From the NCBI RefSeq assembly GCF_008180865.1, contig NZ_VTEX01000003.1, forward strand, positions 250,501 to 314,500: a DNA stretch of 64,000 nucleotides. Direction: 5' to 3'. This stretch comes from Rossellomorea aquimaris. Its GTDB lineage: Bacteria > Bacillota > Bacilli > Bacillales > Bacillaceae_B. A program made the translations under genes and the position numbers. Below the pieces are notes generated by a model. It had not been told where the DNA came from. It saw nothing but the letters and a program-made list of their open reading frames with translations, and searched no databases. The stretch's first letter is position 1; every line of letters starts with the position of its first letter. Below, in pieces: positions 1 to 9,200 of the stretch.

Positions 1-10
1 TTCCGTGCAA

Positions 11-239
11 GACTACGCTTTCCGCGGGTAGCCCGTGAGCCTCCTCGGCAAGCCTGCGGGAAGAAAAGCGGAGGGGCTTTGTTCAGAGGCGGGTGGCATA
101 AGGCGAAGCGTCCACGAAGGCGTTCTTTGCCTTCTTGGAGGGTTTGACTTAAGACATGTGCCTCTAAGCCCCGGAGCTGGACGGGTCTCACATAAGCTAC
201 TTTTCCCGCAGGAGTCTTCGTCTTGCACTCCAATCAACC
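11..239. repeat. Dispersed Bacillaceae repeat (outer element), interrupted
   Basis: The two flanks form one palindrome-like element: the left part has CTTTCCGCGGG then GTGAGCCTCCTCGGCAAGCC, the right part has GGGTCTCACATAAGC then CCCGCAGGAGTC and ends near TGCACTCCAATCAAC. I recognise this from memory as a repeat scattered between genes in many Bacillus-type genomes. The two halves are separated by a foreign 122-nt block at 61-182, so the element is split. No protein is credible here: short frames on both strands are low-complexity readings of the repeat. Family name and copy number were not checked. Confidence 0.6.
61..182. repeat. Second repeat inserted inside the outer repeat
   Basis: Starts with AAGAAAAGCGGAGG and ends with CCCCGGAGCTGGAC. 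Its middle is self-complementary (TAAGGCGAAGC... against ...GGGTTTGACTTA, with TTTGCCTTCTTGG between). It has the look of a different small non-coding Bacillaceae repeat of the AAAGCGGAGGCGCC...GCTGGAC type. Removing it rejoins CCTGCGGG and GGGTCTCA of the outer repeat. A shared GGG at both junctions may be a target duplication or coincidence. Confidence 0.5.
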
Positions 240-267
240 GCTGGAAACAGCTAAAATCAAGTGGTCC

Positions 268-326
268 GAAAATAAATAATAAACCCGAACAAATCTAAAT
301 ACTAGGATGCAGATTTGTTCGAGTTT
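268..326 (-). terminator. Rho-independent terminator of the 372-632 gene
   Basis: On the minus strand a 16-bp stem (AAACTCGAACAAATCT with AGATTTGTTCGGGTTT, one G-U pair) encloses a short loop and is followed by ATTATTTATTTT. It lies 46 nt past the stop of the 87-aa gene. Confidence 0.8.
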
Positions 327-371
327 CACTTAGACTAAAACACTTTTGTCCAAGTCTCATTTTACTTTGAA

Positions 372-632
372 TTAAATCCATGTCTCGACAATGCTCGGAT
401 CTTCCTCTTTTGCTCTCGGAACGATCGAGAAACGTTCGGGAATTTCACTTCTGATTGCTTCTAATGTAGGTCTCATCAAAATATAATGAGTCGGTTGATT
501 CACGTCGAATAGCCTTGCTACAAACATGCCTTGATAATCTTGCGGACTGGAATAAATACAGATGATGGGCATCTTATAATCACTTAATGTCACCTCATCA
601 AATGAAGAAATTAAACGATCCGGGTTTTCCAT
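372..632 (-). CDS. Hypothetical small protein (86 aa)
   Basis: Not recognised. The chosen ATG follows AAAGGAG by 7 nt; a TTG three bases upstream also reads in frame but sits too close to the ribosome site. The product is cytosolic-looking, with no signal peptide or membrane segment. It has a mixed charged/hydrophobic pattern and a C-terminus rich in Glu and Pro (ends SIVETWI). It starts 39 nt after the stop of the HTH/TPR regulator at 672-1901 on the same strand with no terminator between them, and a strong terminator follows, so the two are probably one transcript. It does not look like a secreted pheromone precursor (no signal peptide, too long). Function unknown. Confidence 0.6.
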   Translation of the reverse strand: MENPDRLISSFDEVTLSDYKMPIICIYSSPQDYQGMFVARLFDVNQPTHYILMRPTLEAIRSEIPERFSIVPRAKEEDPSIVETWI

Positions 633-671
633 CAAACCACTCCTTTACTGTAATTTCTGATCATATAACCG

Positions 672-1901
672 TCAGCTTAAAACGCATTCTTTTCCTTTTG
701 CCTTTATCCCATCCATTTGATTATGAATGTAGAGTTTTTGAATGTAATAGTTACACTGAGCGTATTTCCCTTCTTCCTTCAATAGGGGGATGATGACATT
801 CTCTATATATTGATAATATGCTTGCTCTCCCTCATGGACCCTGATCTCAAGCATCGTAAAGAAAGTTTCCATACAGGGATTTTTCATATCTCTCACAGAT
901 GCCTGTCCCTCTTCTACTAAACTTGCATATTTTTCATTATTTGCGGAACCGTCTACATTCATGGAACTATCAATATAACCAAAAAGGCTGTTTGCATACA
1001 TTTCTTTATCGGACTCATGCTTCAATAATCCATATGCCATTTGAAATGCATCTCTTGCCTTTCTATCATCAAAGACATCTCGGTAAAGATTCCCTAAATT
1101 CAGTTGAAGAACGGCTTTTCTCCTATGATCATGGAGATTATCACAATGTTGGATCAACTCATCATATTTCTCTACCAACGAGGCCAGACTCGACTCTTCG
1201 CTTCTGCCTTCCGCTACCAACTGAATCGTAGCAGCGTCTACACATCTTGTAAAATTAAACGTTTCCTTGAAATAGTTCAGAGCCAGCTGACTATAACGCA
1301 GGGACTTGTCATACTGCCCAAGATCATGGTAGCAAACTGACATATAATAGTAGGCTTCAGGGTTTGAATAAATATCTCGATCTATTTTCTCCAAATACTT
1401 CAGGGCTGTTTGTGGATTTCCTTTTGCAAGCTCATACATGCCTTTTATATGATAGTATAACTGAAAATCGTATTCGAACATATGGAAGGACAGACGCTTA
1501 TTAGAAAACTGACTTAAATAGAATGCAGCTTCTATTACCTCCCCTTTCATGATAAAGTACCTTGCTTTCAGTAGCTTAAAGGTGCCATTCAGGGTTTCAA
1601 TTTTGGTTAAGGGATTTTGTTCGATGGTCTCCTTCAATAATTCAATTTTTCCGTTTACCTGCTTGATCATGACATCATGCCACAATTCCAAATCTAATTG
1701 TAATTTTTTATACGCCTTTAACTCTTTCTCAACGTTAATATTTAACCTTTGATTGAACAATTTAATTTTATCTTCCGTAATCTGTAAGTGTCCGCTTTCA
1801 ATCTTACTGATATGTCCAGGGGTACAGATCCCATCTCCCACCTGCTTTTGGGTCATCCCCTTAAAGATCCTATAATACTTAATAAATGTCCCAATATGCA
1901 T
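672..1901 (-). CDS. HTH_XRE plus TPR-repeat regulator, RNPP-like (409 aa)
   Basis: Residues about 5-60 form a Cro/C1-type helix-turn-helix (KYYRIFKGMTQKQVGDGIC, then HISKIESG). The rest is helical with TPR-like pairs (for example AKGNPQTALKYLEKI and YYYMSVCYHDLGQYDKSLRY). This architecture is that of peptide-sensing Gram-positive regulators (PlcR, NprR, Rgg and relatives), which usually control secreted enzymes. The start is fixed by GGAGG seven bases before ATG. Paralogues with the same layout lie at 4812, 27357 and 51858. The promoter has a C-run box 24 nt upstream of a TATAAT, shared with four of the proteases and sipW. Cognate peptide and targets are unknown; the link to the proteases is inference from context. 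Confidence 0.8.
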   Translation of the reverse strand: MHIGTFIKYYRIFKGMTQKQVGDGICTPGHISKIESGHLQITEDKIKLFNQRLNINVEKELKAYKKLQLDLELWHDVMIKQVNGKIELLKETIEQNPLTKIETLNGTFKLLKARYFIMKGEVIEAAFYLSQFSNKRLSFHMFEYDFQLYYHIKGMYELAKGNPQTALKYLEKIDRDIYSNPEAYYYMSVCYHDLGQYDKSLRYSQLALNYFKETFNFTRCVDAATIQLVAEGRSEESSLASLVEKYDELIQHCDNLHDHRRKAVLQLNLGNLYRDVFDDRKARDAFQMAYGLLKHESDKEMYANSLFGYIDSSMNVDGSANNEKYASLVEEGQASVRDMKNPCMETFFTMLEIRVHEGEQAYYQYIENVIIPLLKEEGKYAQCNYYIQKLYIHNQMDGIKAKGKECVLS

Positions 1902-2000
1902 GCTTTAACCTCCATGGTGATGTAGTATAAGTTGGTTCATTTCATCCAAACAACGGTTCCAACGCTTTTGATTTTTTAATTTAATATAGGTTCTATTTCT

Positions 2001-2034
2001 ATTATACTAGTAAGTGATCATGAAAAAATTGGGG
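2001..2034 (-). promoter_or_regulatory. Promoter with C-run box upstream of the 672 regulator
   Basis: On the minus strand AAAACCCCAATT (CCCC at 2031-2034) is followed after 24 nt by TATAAT (2001-2006), about 100 nt before the start codon. The same spacing class of C-run to -10 occurs at five other promoters in the window. The rest of the 1902-2340 gap is AT-rich and shows nothing else beyond the terminator at its left end. Confidence 0.5.
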
Positions 2035-2287
2035 TTTTCAGTGGATGTCCATCCGTCTAAACAAGTACTATTTACCTAGTTCTTTTTTCTCAACATCCTG
2101 ATAATTTCACTCCACAAAATACATTTCAATGAAATTCACACACTAGTTCTTGCATATTTGAAAATTTTTCAATTATTTAGCAATAGAACGAAAACGGATG
2201 TAATTCTTAATACCTAATCTATTTTCCCGATTTCTCTCACATTTTTTATACTATTTTCCGAAAATGATTGTAGCTTTTAAAATTAGA

Positions 2288-2340
2288 GAAAAAAGATAAC
2301 CGGCGCACCAGACTGATTCAAGGTGTGCCGGTTATCTTTT
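2288..2340. terminator. Strong bidirectional terminator
   Basis: Stem GATAACCGGCGCACC with GGTGTGCCGGTTATC, loop of about 12 nt, A-run on the left and T-run on the right. It ends directly at the stop codon of the I9 lipoprotein gene on the minus strand. Confidence 0.85.
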
Positions 2341-2841
2341 TTACATTTGATCTGAAGGTTGGATAGGAGGATCCAATTGGATTTCCTGGTTTGGATATAT
2401 CTTTGAAATAACGGAAGACCCCGTTAATCTCTTAATTTCATTTGCCGGTAATTCTATTGACACCCCATTAAAGGCTGTCTTATACCTGTGTTTGATTCGA
2501 TATTTTACTTCATTATCATCCAGGAAGGCATGAAGTTCCTGTTCGAAAGCCTGATGACTTTGTTCAACGTGTTCCTTGGCTTTCTCCAAGGTCATATCCA
2601 CGCCTTGAGCTTCTGCTTCTAAAACGGCGATTTGTGCAGGTTTTGTCTTAAACTCAATAATAACGGAAATAACCTTCTTACTTGAAAGGTTAATCGATGG
2701 GTCAACTTTAACTGACGAATTCATAGTCTCTTTCACCGCCTCTTCCTCGTTTTGATAGGCATTTTCCCCTATGTTCTCCTGACATCCTCCCATGTACATC
2801 ATAAAGAGCAGGAAAAGGACACTCCAGTAGCACTTCTTCAT
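2341..2841 (-). CDS. Stand-alone I9 propeptide/inhibitor lipoprotein (166 aa)
   Basis: The start chosen is the ATG at 2841 (MKKCYWSV), with AAGGAG upstream. A longer frame exists, but it adds 26 residues that read through a terminator. Residues 1-20 are a lipoprotein signal (hydrophobic core, then MGGC as lipobox). Residues about 55-160 are an inhibitor-I9 domain very close to the propeptides of the neighbouring S8 proteases: VISVIIEFKTKPA, a helix EKAKEHVEQSHQAF, then YKTAFNGVSIELPANEIKRL and a closing QLDPPIQP. No catalytic domain follows. I9 domains act as folding chaperones and tight inhibitors of subtilisins. A membrane-anchored free copy could help fold the exported proteases or protect the cell from them (inference). 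It lies downstream of tasA-like and sipW with a terminator between. Confidence 0.8.
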   Translation of the reverse strand: MKKCYWSVLFLLFMMYMGGCQENIGENAYQNEEEAVKETMNSSVKVDPSINLSSKKVISVIIEFKTKPAQIAVLEAEAQGVDMTLEKAKEHVEQSHQAFEQELHAFLDDNEVKYRIKHRYKTAFNGVSIELPANEIKRLTGSSVISKIYPNQEIQLDPPIQPSDQM

Positions 2842-2869
2842 AAACTTTTGATCTCCTTTATTTAAGAGT

Positions 2870-2899
2870 AAAAAAAAAGACAATCTATCAGGATTGTCT
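2870..2899 (-). terminator. Terminator after the tasA-like gene
   Basis: Minus strand AGACAATC-CTGATA-GATTGTCT followed by eight T. It separates the tasA-like gene from the I9 lipoprotein gene, whose ribosome site begins only a few bases further on, so partial read-through may feed the I9 gene. Confidence 0.8.
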
Positions 2900-2955
2900 C
2901 CTATCGATTGCCTTTTCAAACGTTATTCGCGAAGTTATTCTATTTTAGGTGTAAC

Positions 2956-3675
2956 TTAGTTTTTTGCACCCTCATCCATTTGCTTGGCTGTTACATTCAA
3001 ATTCGATGTATAAGTAACTCCTTGATACTCATTACCGGCTTTTTCATCCAGTTTGATTGCGAAAGAAAGATCAATATATTGGTCATCATTTAATTGCCAG
3101 AATTCATGCTTCTCGCCTTCTTTTGAACCATCCCCAAGTACCATCTTGGCTTTCCCACTCATGCCTTTTGCTTTTGCAGCAGGTTGAACTTCTTCTTCCT
3201 CGACAAATCCGACAACCATTTCAACTCCAGGAGCGATCGCTTTGGACATAGATTTTACTTCATTGGTTGTCCCATTGAATAACTCATCTAAGTAGATTCT
3301 TGATTCTTCCAGAATGTCGTCTGTCATTTCTTGTCCTTCAGAGAACTTATAAGCGATATACCCTACTTTATAGGAATCTAAAGGTACATCTGCACTTAGA
3401 GACTGGTTATAGGTAGCTCGAAGATATGCATCCATATCACCTGTATTTTCAATCTTTAACCATTCACCGTACTTTAATTGAGAAGGGGCAAACCCAGTAG
3501 CTTCGATGATCTTTGTTTCCATGTCTTGTGAGTTGTTGATTTCTAATGTACCGTTTGTAATCTCTCCTGTGGCATTTGTCTCGGATGTGAACCAAGAATA
3601 TGTACCAAAGCTTCCAGATACTACGATTGCTCCTACTAATGCGCTTCCTAAAAATGCATTTTTCAACTTAAACAT
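2956..3675 (-). CDS. TasA/CalY (camelysin) family secreted protein (239 aa)
   Basis: The N-terminus has the typical family export signal: short basic start (MFKLKNAF), hydrophobic LGSALVGAIVVSG, then FGTYSWFTSETNATGE, processed in this family by SipW-type peptidase. The mature part is a beta-rich jelly-roll pattern (GTLEINN, LKIENTGDMDAYLRATYN, TSNLNVTAKQ). TasA forms amyloid-like biofilm fibres; CalY/camelysin is a surface-associated protein reported with proteolytic activity in the Bacillus cereus group. A Lys/Glu-rich insert near residues 160-185 (EEEEVQPAAKAKG) is unusual. The gene starts 20 nt after sipW, in the same operon. The family call is firm; whether it makes fibres or acts otherwise is open. 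Confidence 0.85.
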   Translation of the reverse strand: MFKLKNAFLGSALVGAIVVSGSFGTYSWFTSETNATGEITNGTLEINNSQDMETKIIEATGFAPSQLKYGEWLKIENTGDMDAYLRATYNQSLSADVPLDSYKVGYIAYKFSEGQEMTDDILEESRIYLDELFNGTTNEVKSMSKAIAPGVEMVVGFVEEEEVQPAAKAKGMSGKAKMVLGDGSKEGEKHEFWQLNDDQYIDLSFAIKLDEKAGNEYQGVTYTSNLNVTAKQMDEGAKN

Positions 3676-3694
3676 GTCAATCCCCCATTATTTT

Positions 3695-4234
3695 TTATGA
3701 TTTGGTAAACTCCTCTTGCTTCTTCGGTTTGATTTTTTCATAAACCGTTAAACACACATACCCTGTTAATGGAACAATAATGAATAGTAAGAAACCCATC
3801 GGGCCTTTCGTATATTGAGAAAGGAAACCAAGATTTGGAATATGAAAGAGTTCCTTCCCTACGATTTCATCTGCCGTTGTGACATCTTCATCTACCGCAT
3901 TGTTATTGTCACCTTGAGTATAGAAGTGCTTTACTCCGTCTTCCCCCACAATGGAGGTGATTCTGTGAGTAATCAGGTTATTCTCCTGGTTGTAATAGGA
4001 GATGATATCTCCCTCTTTAAGATCTTCTGCATCCATCTCTCGGGTAATGATCACGTCTCCAGCCTCAAAGGTAGGAGCCATACTATTCGACAATACGGTT
4101 AACGGCTTGTATCCAAAAAAGGATAGCGGTTTACTGCTGTTCAGGCTTATGAAGATGGAAACGATGATCATCATGATGAGTAAAAAGATTACGATTGGTA
4201 TGGCTTTTCTGACAATTTTCACTACTTGCTCCAT
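3695..4234 (-). CDS. sipW: Signal peptidase I, SipW (ER-type) (179 aa)
   Basis: Membrane-bound type I signal peptidase of the ER/archaeal type. An N-terminal transmembrane helix at about residues 10-33 is followed by the catalytic serine box VLSNSMAPTFEAGDVI, the catalytic histidine in NLITHRI (His replaces the Lys of ordinary SipS/SipT enzymes), then the TQGDNN box. A second membrane segment lies near residues 145-165. In Bacillus subtilis SipW processes TasA and YqxM; here the TasA-like substrate gene is immediately downstream. The promoter at about 4340-4370 has the C-run box shared with several protease genes. Confidence 0.9.
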   Translation of the reverse strand: MEQVVKIVRKAIPIVIFLLIMMIIVSIFISLNSSKPLSFFGYKPLTVLSNSMAPTFEAGDVIITREMDAEDLKEGDIISYYNQENNLITHRITSIVGEDGVKHFYTQGDNNNAVDEDVTTADEIVGKELFHIPNLGFLSQYTKGPMGFLLFIIVPLTGYVCLTVYEKIKPKKQEEFTKS

Positions 4235-4335
4235 TTCTCACCCTCTATTCTGGTTGTGTTGTGTGTATTTTCTCATGGAAGTAAAAGAAGTTTTTTTCTA
4301 ATCAGAATTTCATTAAGATTCTGATTTCTATCTTT

Positions 4336-4370
4336 ATTATTACACAGCTCGAAGACATAGTGTATTGGGG
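4336..4370 (-). promoter_or_regulatory. Putative promoter with C-run box for sipW operon
   Basis: Minus strand AAACCCCAATAC (CCCC at 4367-4370), then 24-25 nt, then TAATAAT. This matches the layout found before regulator 672 and protease 10842. The remaining 4371-4647 part of the gap holds one further C-run on the plus strand (CCCCC at 4509-4513) but no gene I can support. Confidence 0.45.
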
Positions 4371-4647
4371 TTTACAAGGGGAGGAACTTCTAGGGTTATA
4401 GGTATTATTACCTAATATCTTCTAGCATTGAAATTAAAGAAGTCTATATTCTCATAAGAAGAATTCTGAAATGTGACAGAATAACCAGTCTTATATCACT
4501 ATTTCAATCCCCCAAATTTGTCGGTTAGAGGCATCTTTTGTAAATTTACTGTTGGTTTAGTCTACTGATTAGAAATAAAATGCTGGAGGGCTTAATGATA
4601 ACGTCCACTCTTTCTGGTTTTTTAAGGGATTAGTAGAGGTTTTGCTT

Positions 4648-4690
4648 CAAAAAATAAAAAACCAAGGTACTTTTTTCCCGTACTCTTGGT
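4648..4690 (-). terminator. Terminator, distal, after the 4812 regulator
   Basis: Minus strand ACCAAGAGTAC (one bulge) pairs with GTACCTTGGT and is followed by TTTTTTATTTTTT. Confidence 0.75.
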
Positions 4691-4719
4691 CTGGAAAGAA
4701 TTCTATTCTACCTATATAA

Positions 4720-4742
4720 AGATCCTCTCTAAATTGAGGATC
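4720..4742 (-). terminator. Terminator-like hairpin, proximal, after the 4812 regulator
   Basis: Minus strand AGATCCTCAATTTAGAGAGG continuing ATCT forms an 8-bp stem (AGATCCTC with GAGGATCT) followed by TTATATAGG. The T-run is weak, so it may be a backup or processing hairpin ahead of the terminator at 4648. Confidence 0.45.
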
Positions 4743-4811
4743 TATTTACAAAATATTGTCTTCCGACTTGCTTAATTTTTGGGGACGAATCCAAATTTTT
4801 CGCGGTTTCAT

Positions 4812-6050
4812 CTAACAATTTTGAACCAATCTACTCGCATACTGGAGAGCCTTCTCTTGATTTCCTTGTTCTAAATAATGCTGATACATGGTTCTTTCAT
4901 ATGTTTGTAATTGTTGATGTTTTCCTTTTTCCTCTAACATAGGAATGATCTTTTCTTCAATAAATTGATAGTACTGATTTTTTTTATTCTCAAATAATAA
5001 ACTCAGCATTTTGAAGAATTGATAGCTGCTTTGATCGTGGATGTCCTTTGCAATTTGACTGCCTATTTCAATTAATTGCTTGAGCTGCTGTTCGTCTTGA
5101 TCTCCTTCAATGTGTAAACAGCAATAAACGTACCCAATCAGATTATTAAGATAGGTAGGAGAGTTTTTATTTTTTCCCAGTAAAGATAATGTCTTCTCAT
5201 AGTACTTTTTCGCATTCTCATTGTCCCCTGCATAGGAGTGTTCATAAGCCAAATTGCTTAATAAAGCCGCCTTTTTAGAGGTTTCATTGAGAATATCACA
5301 TTGTGCTATTAATCGATTATATCGATCAACGAGATCTTCAAAATTCCAAAGTTCGTTTCTTCCTTCGTTTATCAACTTGATAGTTTCAGCATCAATGACT
5401 TTTTTAAAATTATTCGTTTTCCTGAAGTAATCCAGGGCGAGTTCACTATAGTAATAAGCCTTTACTTTAAAATGAAGGTTATGATAGGCAATGGCGATCT
5501 GATAGAAAAACTCATGATTTAAATATTCTTTTTCATTGATTTCAAGCAGGTACTCCAGTGCTTTCTTGAAGTCCCCTTTCAGTACTTCTGTGATTCCCAA
5601 AAGGTGATGAAGCAAATGAATTTCATATGCGTTTAATTCTTTACGGTGTTTTTTCATTTTATCCAAAAGGATTTCTGCTTGGGTTATGTTTCCTTCCAAA
5701 AGGTAGTATCTTGATTGCAATAAGAAATATTTATTTTTCACAGATTGAATAAGGAATAATGCATTCTCTTCTACCTCATTCTTTAATCTCTCAATTTCAC
5801 TTTTTTGCTGTAACACCATACTATCAAGCCATTGATCAAGTAAGCGCTCATATTTCTGAAGCGATTGCATTTCTTTTTTAAGGTCAATCCCCAGTTTCTT
5901 ACTTAGCAAATGTGTGATTTCAGGGGAATATTGGGTGTTTCCACGTTCAATTTTGCTAATATGTGTAACAGAACATATCCCTTTTCCCAGTTCTTCTTGT
6001 GTTAATTCTTTTTTCTCTCTATAAAACTTTATAAGGATCCCTGAACTCAA
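4812..6050 (-). CDS. HTH_XRE plus TPR-repeat regulator, RNPP-like (413 aa)
   Basis: TTG start at 6050, with GGGAG eight bases upstream. This gives MSSGILIKFYREKKELTQ, which aligns with the starts of the paralogues at 51858 and 27357. The upstream in-frame codons overlap the ribosome site. The HTH (LTQEELGKGICSVTHISKIE) is at residues 14-40, followed by helical TPR-like repeats (YHNLHFKVKAYYYSELAL; LSNLAYEHSYAGDNENAKKYYE). It lies directly downstream of the 6204 protease on the same strand, separated by a hairpin. The -10-like TAATAA upstream is preceded by ACACCC at a spacing like the C-run promoters. Probably a peptide-responsive regulator of protease genes; ligand not identified. Confidence 0.8.
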   Translation of the reverse strand: MSSGILIKFYREKKELTQEELGKGICSVTHISKIERGNTQYSPEITHLLSKKLGIDLKKEMQSLQKYERLLDQWLDSMVLQQKSEIERLKNEVEENALFLIQSVKNKYFLLQSRYYLLEGNITQAEILLDKMKKHRKELNAYEIHLLHHLLGITEVLKGDFKKALEYLLEINEKEYLNHEFFYQIAIAYHNLHFKVKAYYYSELALDYFRKTNNFKKVIDAETIKLINEGRNELWNFEDLVDRYNRLIAQCDILNETSKKAALLSNLAYEHSYAGDNENAKKYYEKTLSLLGKNKNSPTYLNNLIGYVYCCLHIEGDQDEQQLKQLIEIGSQIAKDIHDQSSYQFFKMLSLLFENKKNQYYQFIEEKIIPMLEEKGKHQQLQTYERTMYQHYLEQGNQEKALQYASRLVQNC

Positions 6051-6125
6051 CGTTATCACTCCCAACTGATTTTATTATTCAAAATTTATTGAGATCATAG
6101 GGTGTTTTCACCAACTAAAGTACTA

Positions 6126-6157
6126 AGAAGGGTAGTCCTTTAAAGGACTACCCTTTC
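6126..6157. terminator. Hairpin terminator between protease 6204 and regulator 4812
   Basis: Stem GGGTAGTCC with GGACTACCC and a TTTAAA loop. The T-run is short on the minus strand (TTCTTAG), so termination of the protease transcript may be incomplete. Confidence 0.55.
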
Positions 6158-6203
6158 TTCTGGTTGATTACGATGATCACCATGATGTTGTGGAATGTAG
6201 CTG

Positions 6204-9200
6204 TTAAGGATTAATTCCCAATTCATCTTTAATCGTGTCTATCGTTTTACCATTCACTTCTGATTGAGGACTTGGTGTATCAAGAACAAAGTCGTTTTCT
6301 GATAAATAATACTTTTCAAGAAGGGTAAAGTCTTGTTCATCTGTCGTACCATCAAAGTTTATATCTGTATTTCGATAGTCTGTTCCCCAATGCTCTTGCA
6401 GCAGTAATGCATCATGGATATCAATGGCATTATCTTTATTAATATCCCCTGGCTTTGATACAGCTGTTCTATAAGAAATCCATTCTCCGATATCTATACC
6501 ATTCTCTTCTCGACCAACCTCAAGCGGGGTATATGTCGTATAGTGTCCTGGGATATCAATGATCATGGTATATTTCTTCTTTGTTATTGGGAGTTTATCG
6601 AAATAAATGACTCCATTTGGTTCTAATCTCGCTGGATAAATGGTCCCTTTTGTATCTTTTAATTGAACAGTTGCTCCTACAGTCGAGTAATCTCTACTGT
6701 GATCCATTCCACCTTTGTCTGTAAGCAGTCCTTCTGCACCTAAATATCCCGCATCCACCTTTGAAAACGCTGGATAAATGGGGTGAAGTCCGATTTTCGT
6801 TTGAATTCTAGGACCATGATTCACCTGCATTGTAGAGTTACTGAACAGGGGAGAATAAATATTTCTAAACTCATCTGAACTGGTATCTGCTACGACCTCA
6901 AATAAAACAACATCTCCAGAGACTCCTTCGTCAGGAATAGTAATATCGATGATCGTCTTGGTAGTTCCTGGAGTAGTCGTTGTCTCTACTAATTCTGACC
7001 CTTCTGGCAGATCAGCCCCTAATTGGAAATCAACAGAATCATCAAAGTATTTATTTTGATAATTGAAGGTCATAGATAAATGCTGGGCATTTTTCAAATT
7101 ATTAGCATAGAAGGTATACTTAATTTTATCTCCCATTTGATAAGACTCTTTATCTGGTTTTGCAAATATATACTGTGATCCTTCTTTTGCATAATAAACA
7201 ACCTTTGGCACCGCAGTATTTCCTGCATAATCGGCACCAAGATATTGCATTTCCCTTATGGAGCTTGTTCCAACATTCAATTCTTTTGAAAACTTTCCAT
7301 TTTCATCTACTTCAAGTTGGTAATTCGGGCCAGTTGGACCGTACCATATGTTGTTACTTGCCGGAGTTAATGACATACCTGCTTTTTGGGTTTCACTCAT
7401 TTCCGGATCCACCAAAGTACCTGATAATGTTACTGTATCTTGGCCTGTTGGCAGTTCAACAATTGGAAGATCTCCTTTCGGTAGTGCATTTGTCTCATCA
7501 AAACTAATTTTCGGCGCGCCATTATCAAGGCTAATAGTCGACGTTTTAGCATACTGTCTGCCATCCTTCGTCGTACCGATCATTTTGACTTCATATATGC
7601 CATCTTCTGCCCTTATTCTTGTATAGCTGATTGGCTTCTTTTCATGTCCAGTTAGCGGGTAATAATACCCTGCAAATCCATCATCAATGAAATAATCATA
7701 GTCAATCGCCGCTCCTGTTGCATTCACTCCTGTAATCCAGCCCAATTCTGCTTTCGTTTCCGGGTCAACTAATACCCAGTCCAACCTTTCCATTGGCGAG
7801 TTTAATCTGAAATCAAGATCAGTCGCCTTTCTGCTGTAAAGATTTTTCACACGGTTTGTCGAAATACTCGGTGTATATACTTCAAAGTGCCCAATTCCTT
7901 CCTCCACTACCTTTGCCCCAAATGGAATACGGTAGATTTCTTCTGGATTCTTCTGGTTCTTAATTACAATATACCCTTCATAGGTCCCTTTTTGGGCTGA
8001 TTTCGGAATCGTAAGGAATGCATTGAAGCGTTCCTCTTTATTTTTCTTTACTTTAATCGAGCCGGGAACATTCAGTCTTACACCGTTTTTCTCTGCATCC
8101 AGTGACCCTGATGCTTCCGCTCCAACATTATACTCAACGGAAATAGCATATTTATTGTTTTTATCACTATTATTTGTGATTGATAGATTCGTTGTTTTGG
8201 TGATGTGTTCATCCCCCATCGGTATGAAACCGTAGCTTAGGGCACCGGTTTGTTCCGGGATGATTACTTCTTCCCCATTTTCAATAAATGGCGTTTCATC
8301 CAGAACAGAAATCATTGTATCAGAGTGGATCGCCTGCATTGGATCTACTCTTCCAGCTCCCACTTCAAATACGCTATATTGATTTTTCAAGGGATCGGCG
8401 GTATTCATTAACACAGATTTAATATCACTTGGCTTGTATCCGGGATGTGCCTGAAGTAACAATGCTGCAATACCAGCCACTTGAGGTGACGCCATTGATG
8501 TCCCAGATAATCGTTGGTAGGCATGCGAATAATCCGTAGTATCTTCTTTATTTTGAACATAAGCGGGAACGGTTGATAAAATATTCACTCCTGGTGCAGT
8601 CACTTCTGGCTTGATATCATATAACGTTCCTGAAGGGCCCTTCGAACTAAAGGAAGCCAGCTCGTCTCCACTGATTTCTGCTTTCCCTACTTCACCAAGA
8701 GTAATCCTAGGTGTACCTTCCTTAAATAGCTCTTTTACTTCTAATCCGGCATGGTTTGATAACGAAAAAGTAGGGATATTATCGTTACTTTCACCTAGAT
8801 AATGTGGAATATGGCCTTCGTCTGGATTATTATTATAAATCACAACACCAACCGCGCCATTTTGTTTTGCATAGTTCATTTTTTCAATGAGGGCATAAGT
8901 ACCTCTGGCAACAAAGGCCACTTTCCCATTGACATCTTTCCCGTTGTAATCAGCTGGTCCGCCTTCTCCCACTTCGACCATTTCAAAGCTTTGTCCTTGG
9001 AGGTTACTAAACTCATCCGTCCATTTGTTGGTCATTAATTGAAGGTTTCCGTCCAGCTCCTTGCCTTCTGCTGAAAACGCACCATCATAAGTGGTGACAA
9101 AAGATGGAGCAGAACTTGCGCCCACTGTCAAAGCAAGTGCGGCAGCACCAGGCGAACCTAATGTACTATTCCCAAGATCTCCTGAGTTCCCGGCAGCTAC

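Noticed and set aside
35..298. Open frames on both strands within 13-298
   Set aside because: They read through nested non-coding repeats; composition is not protein-like.
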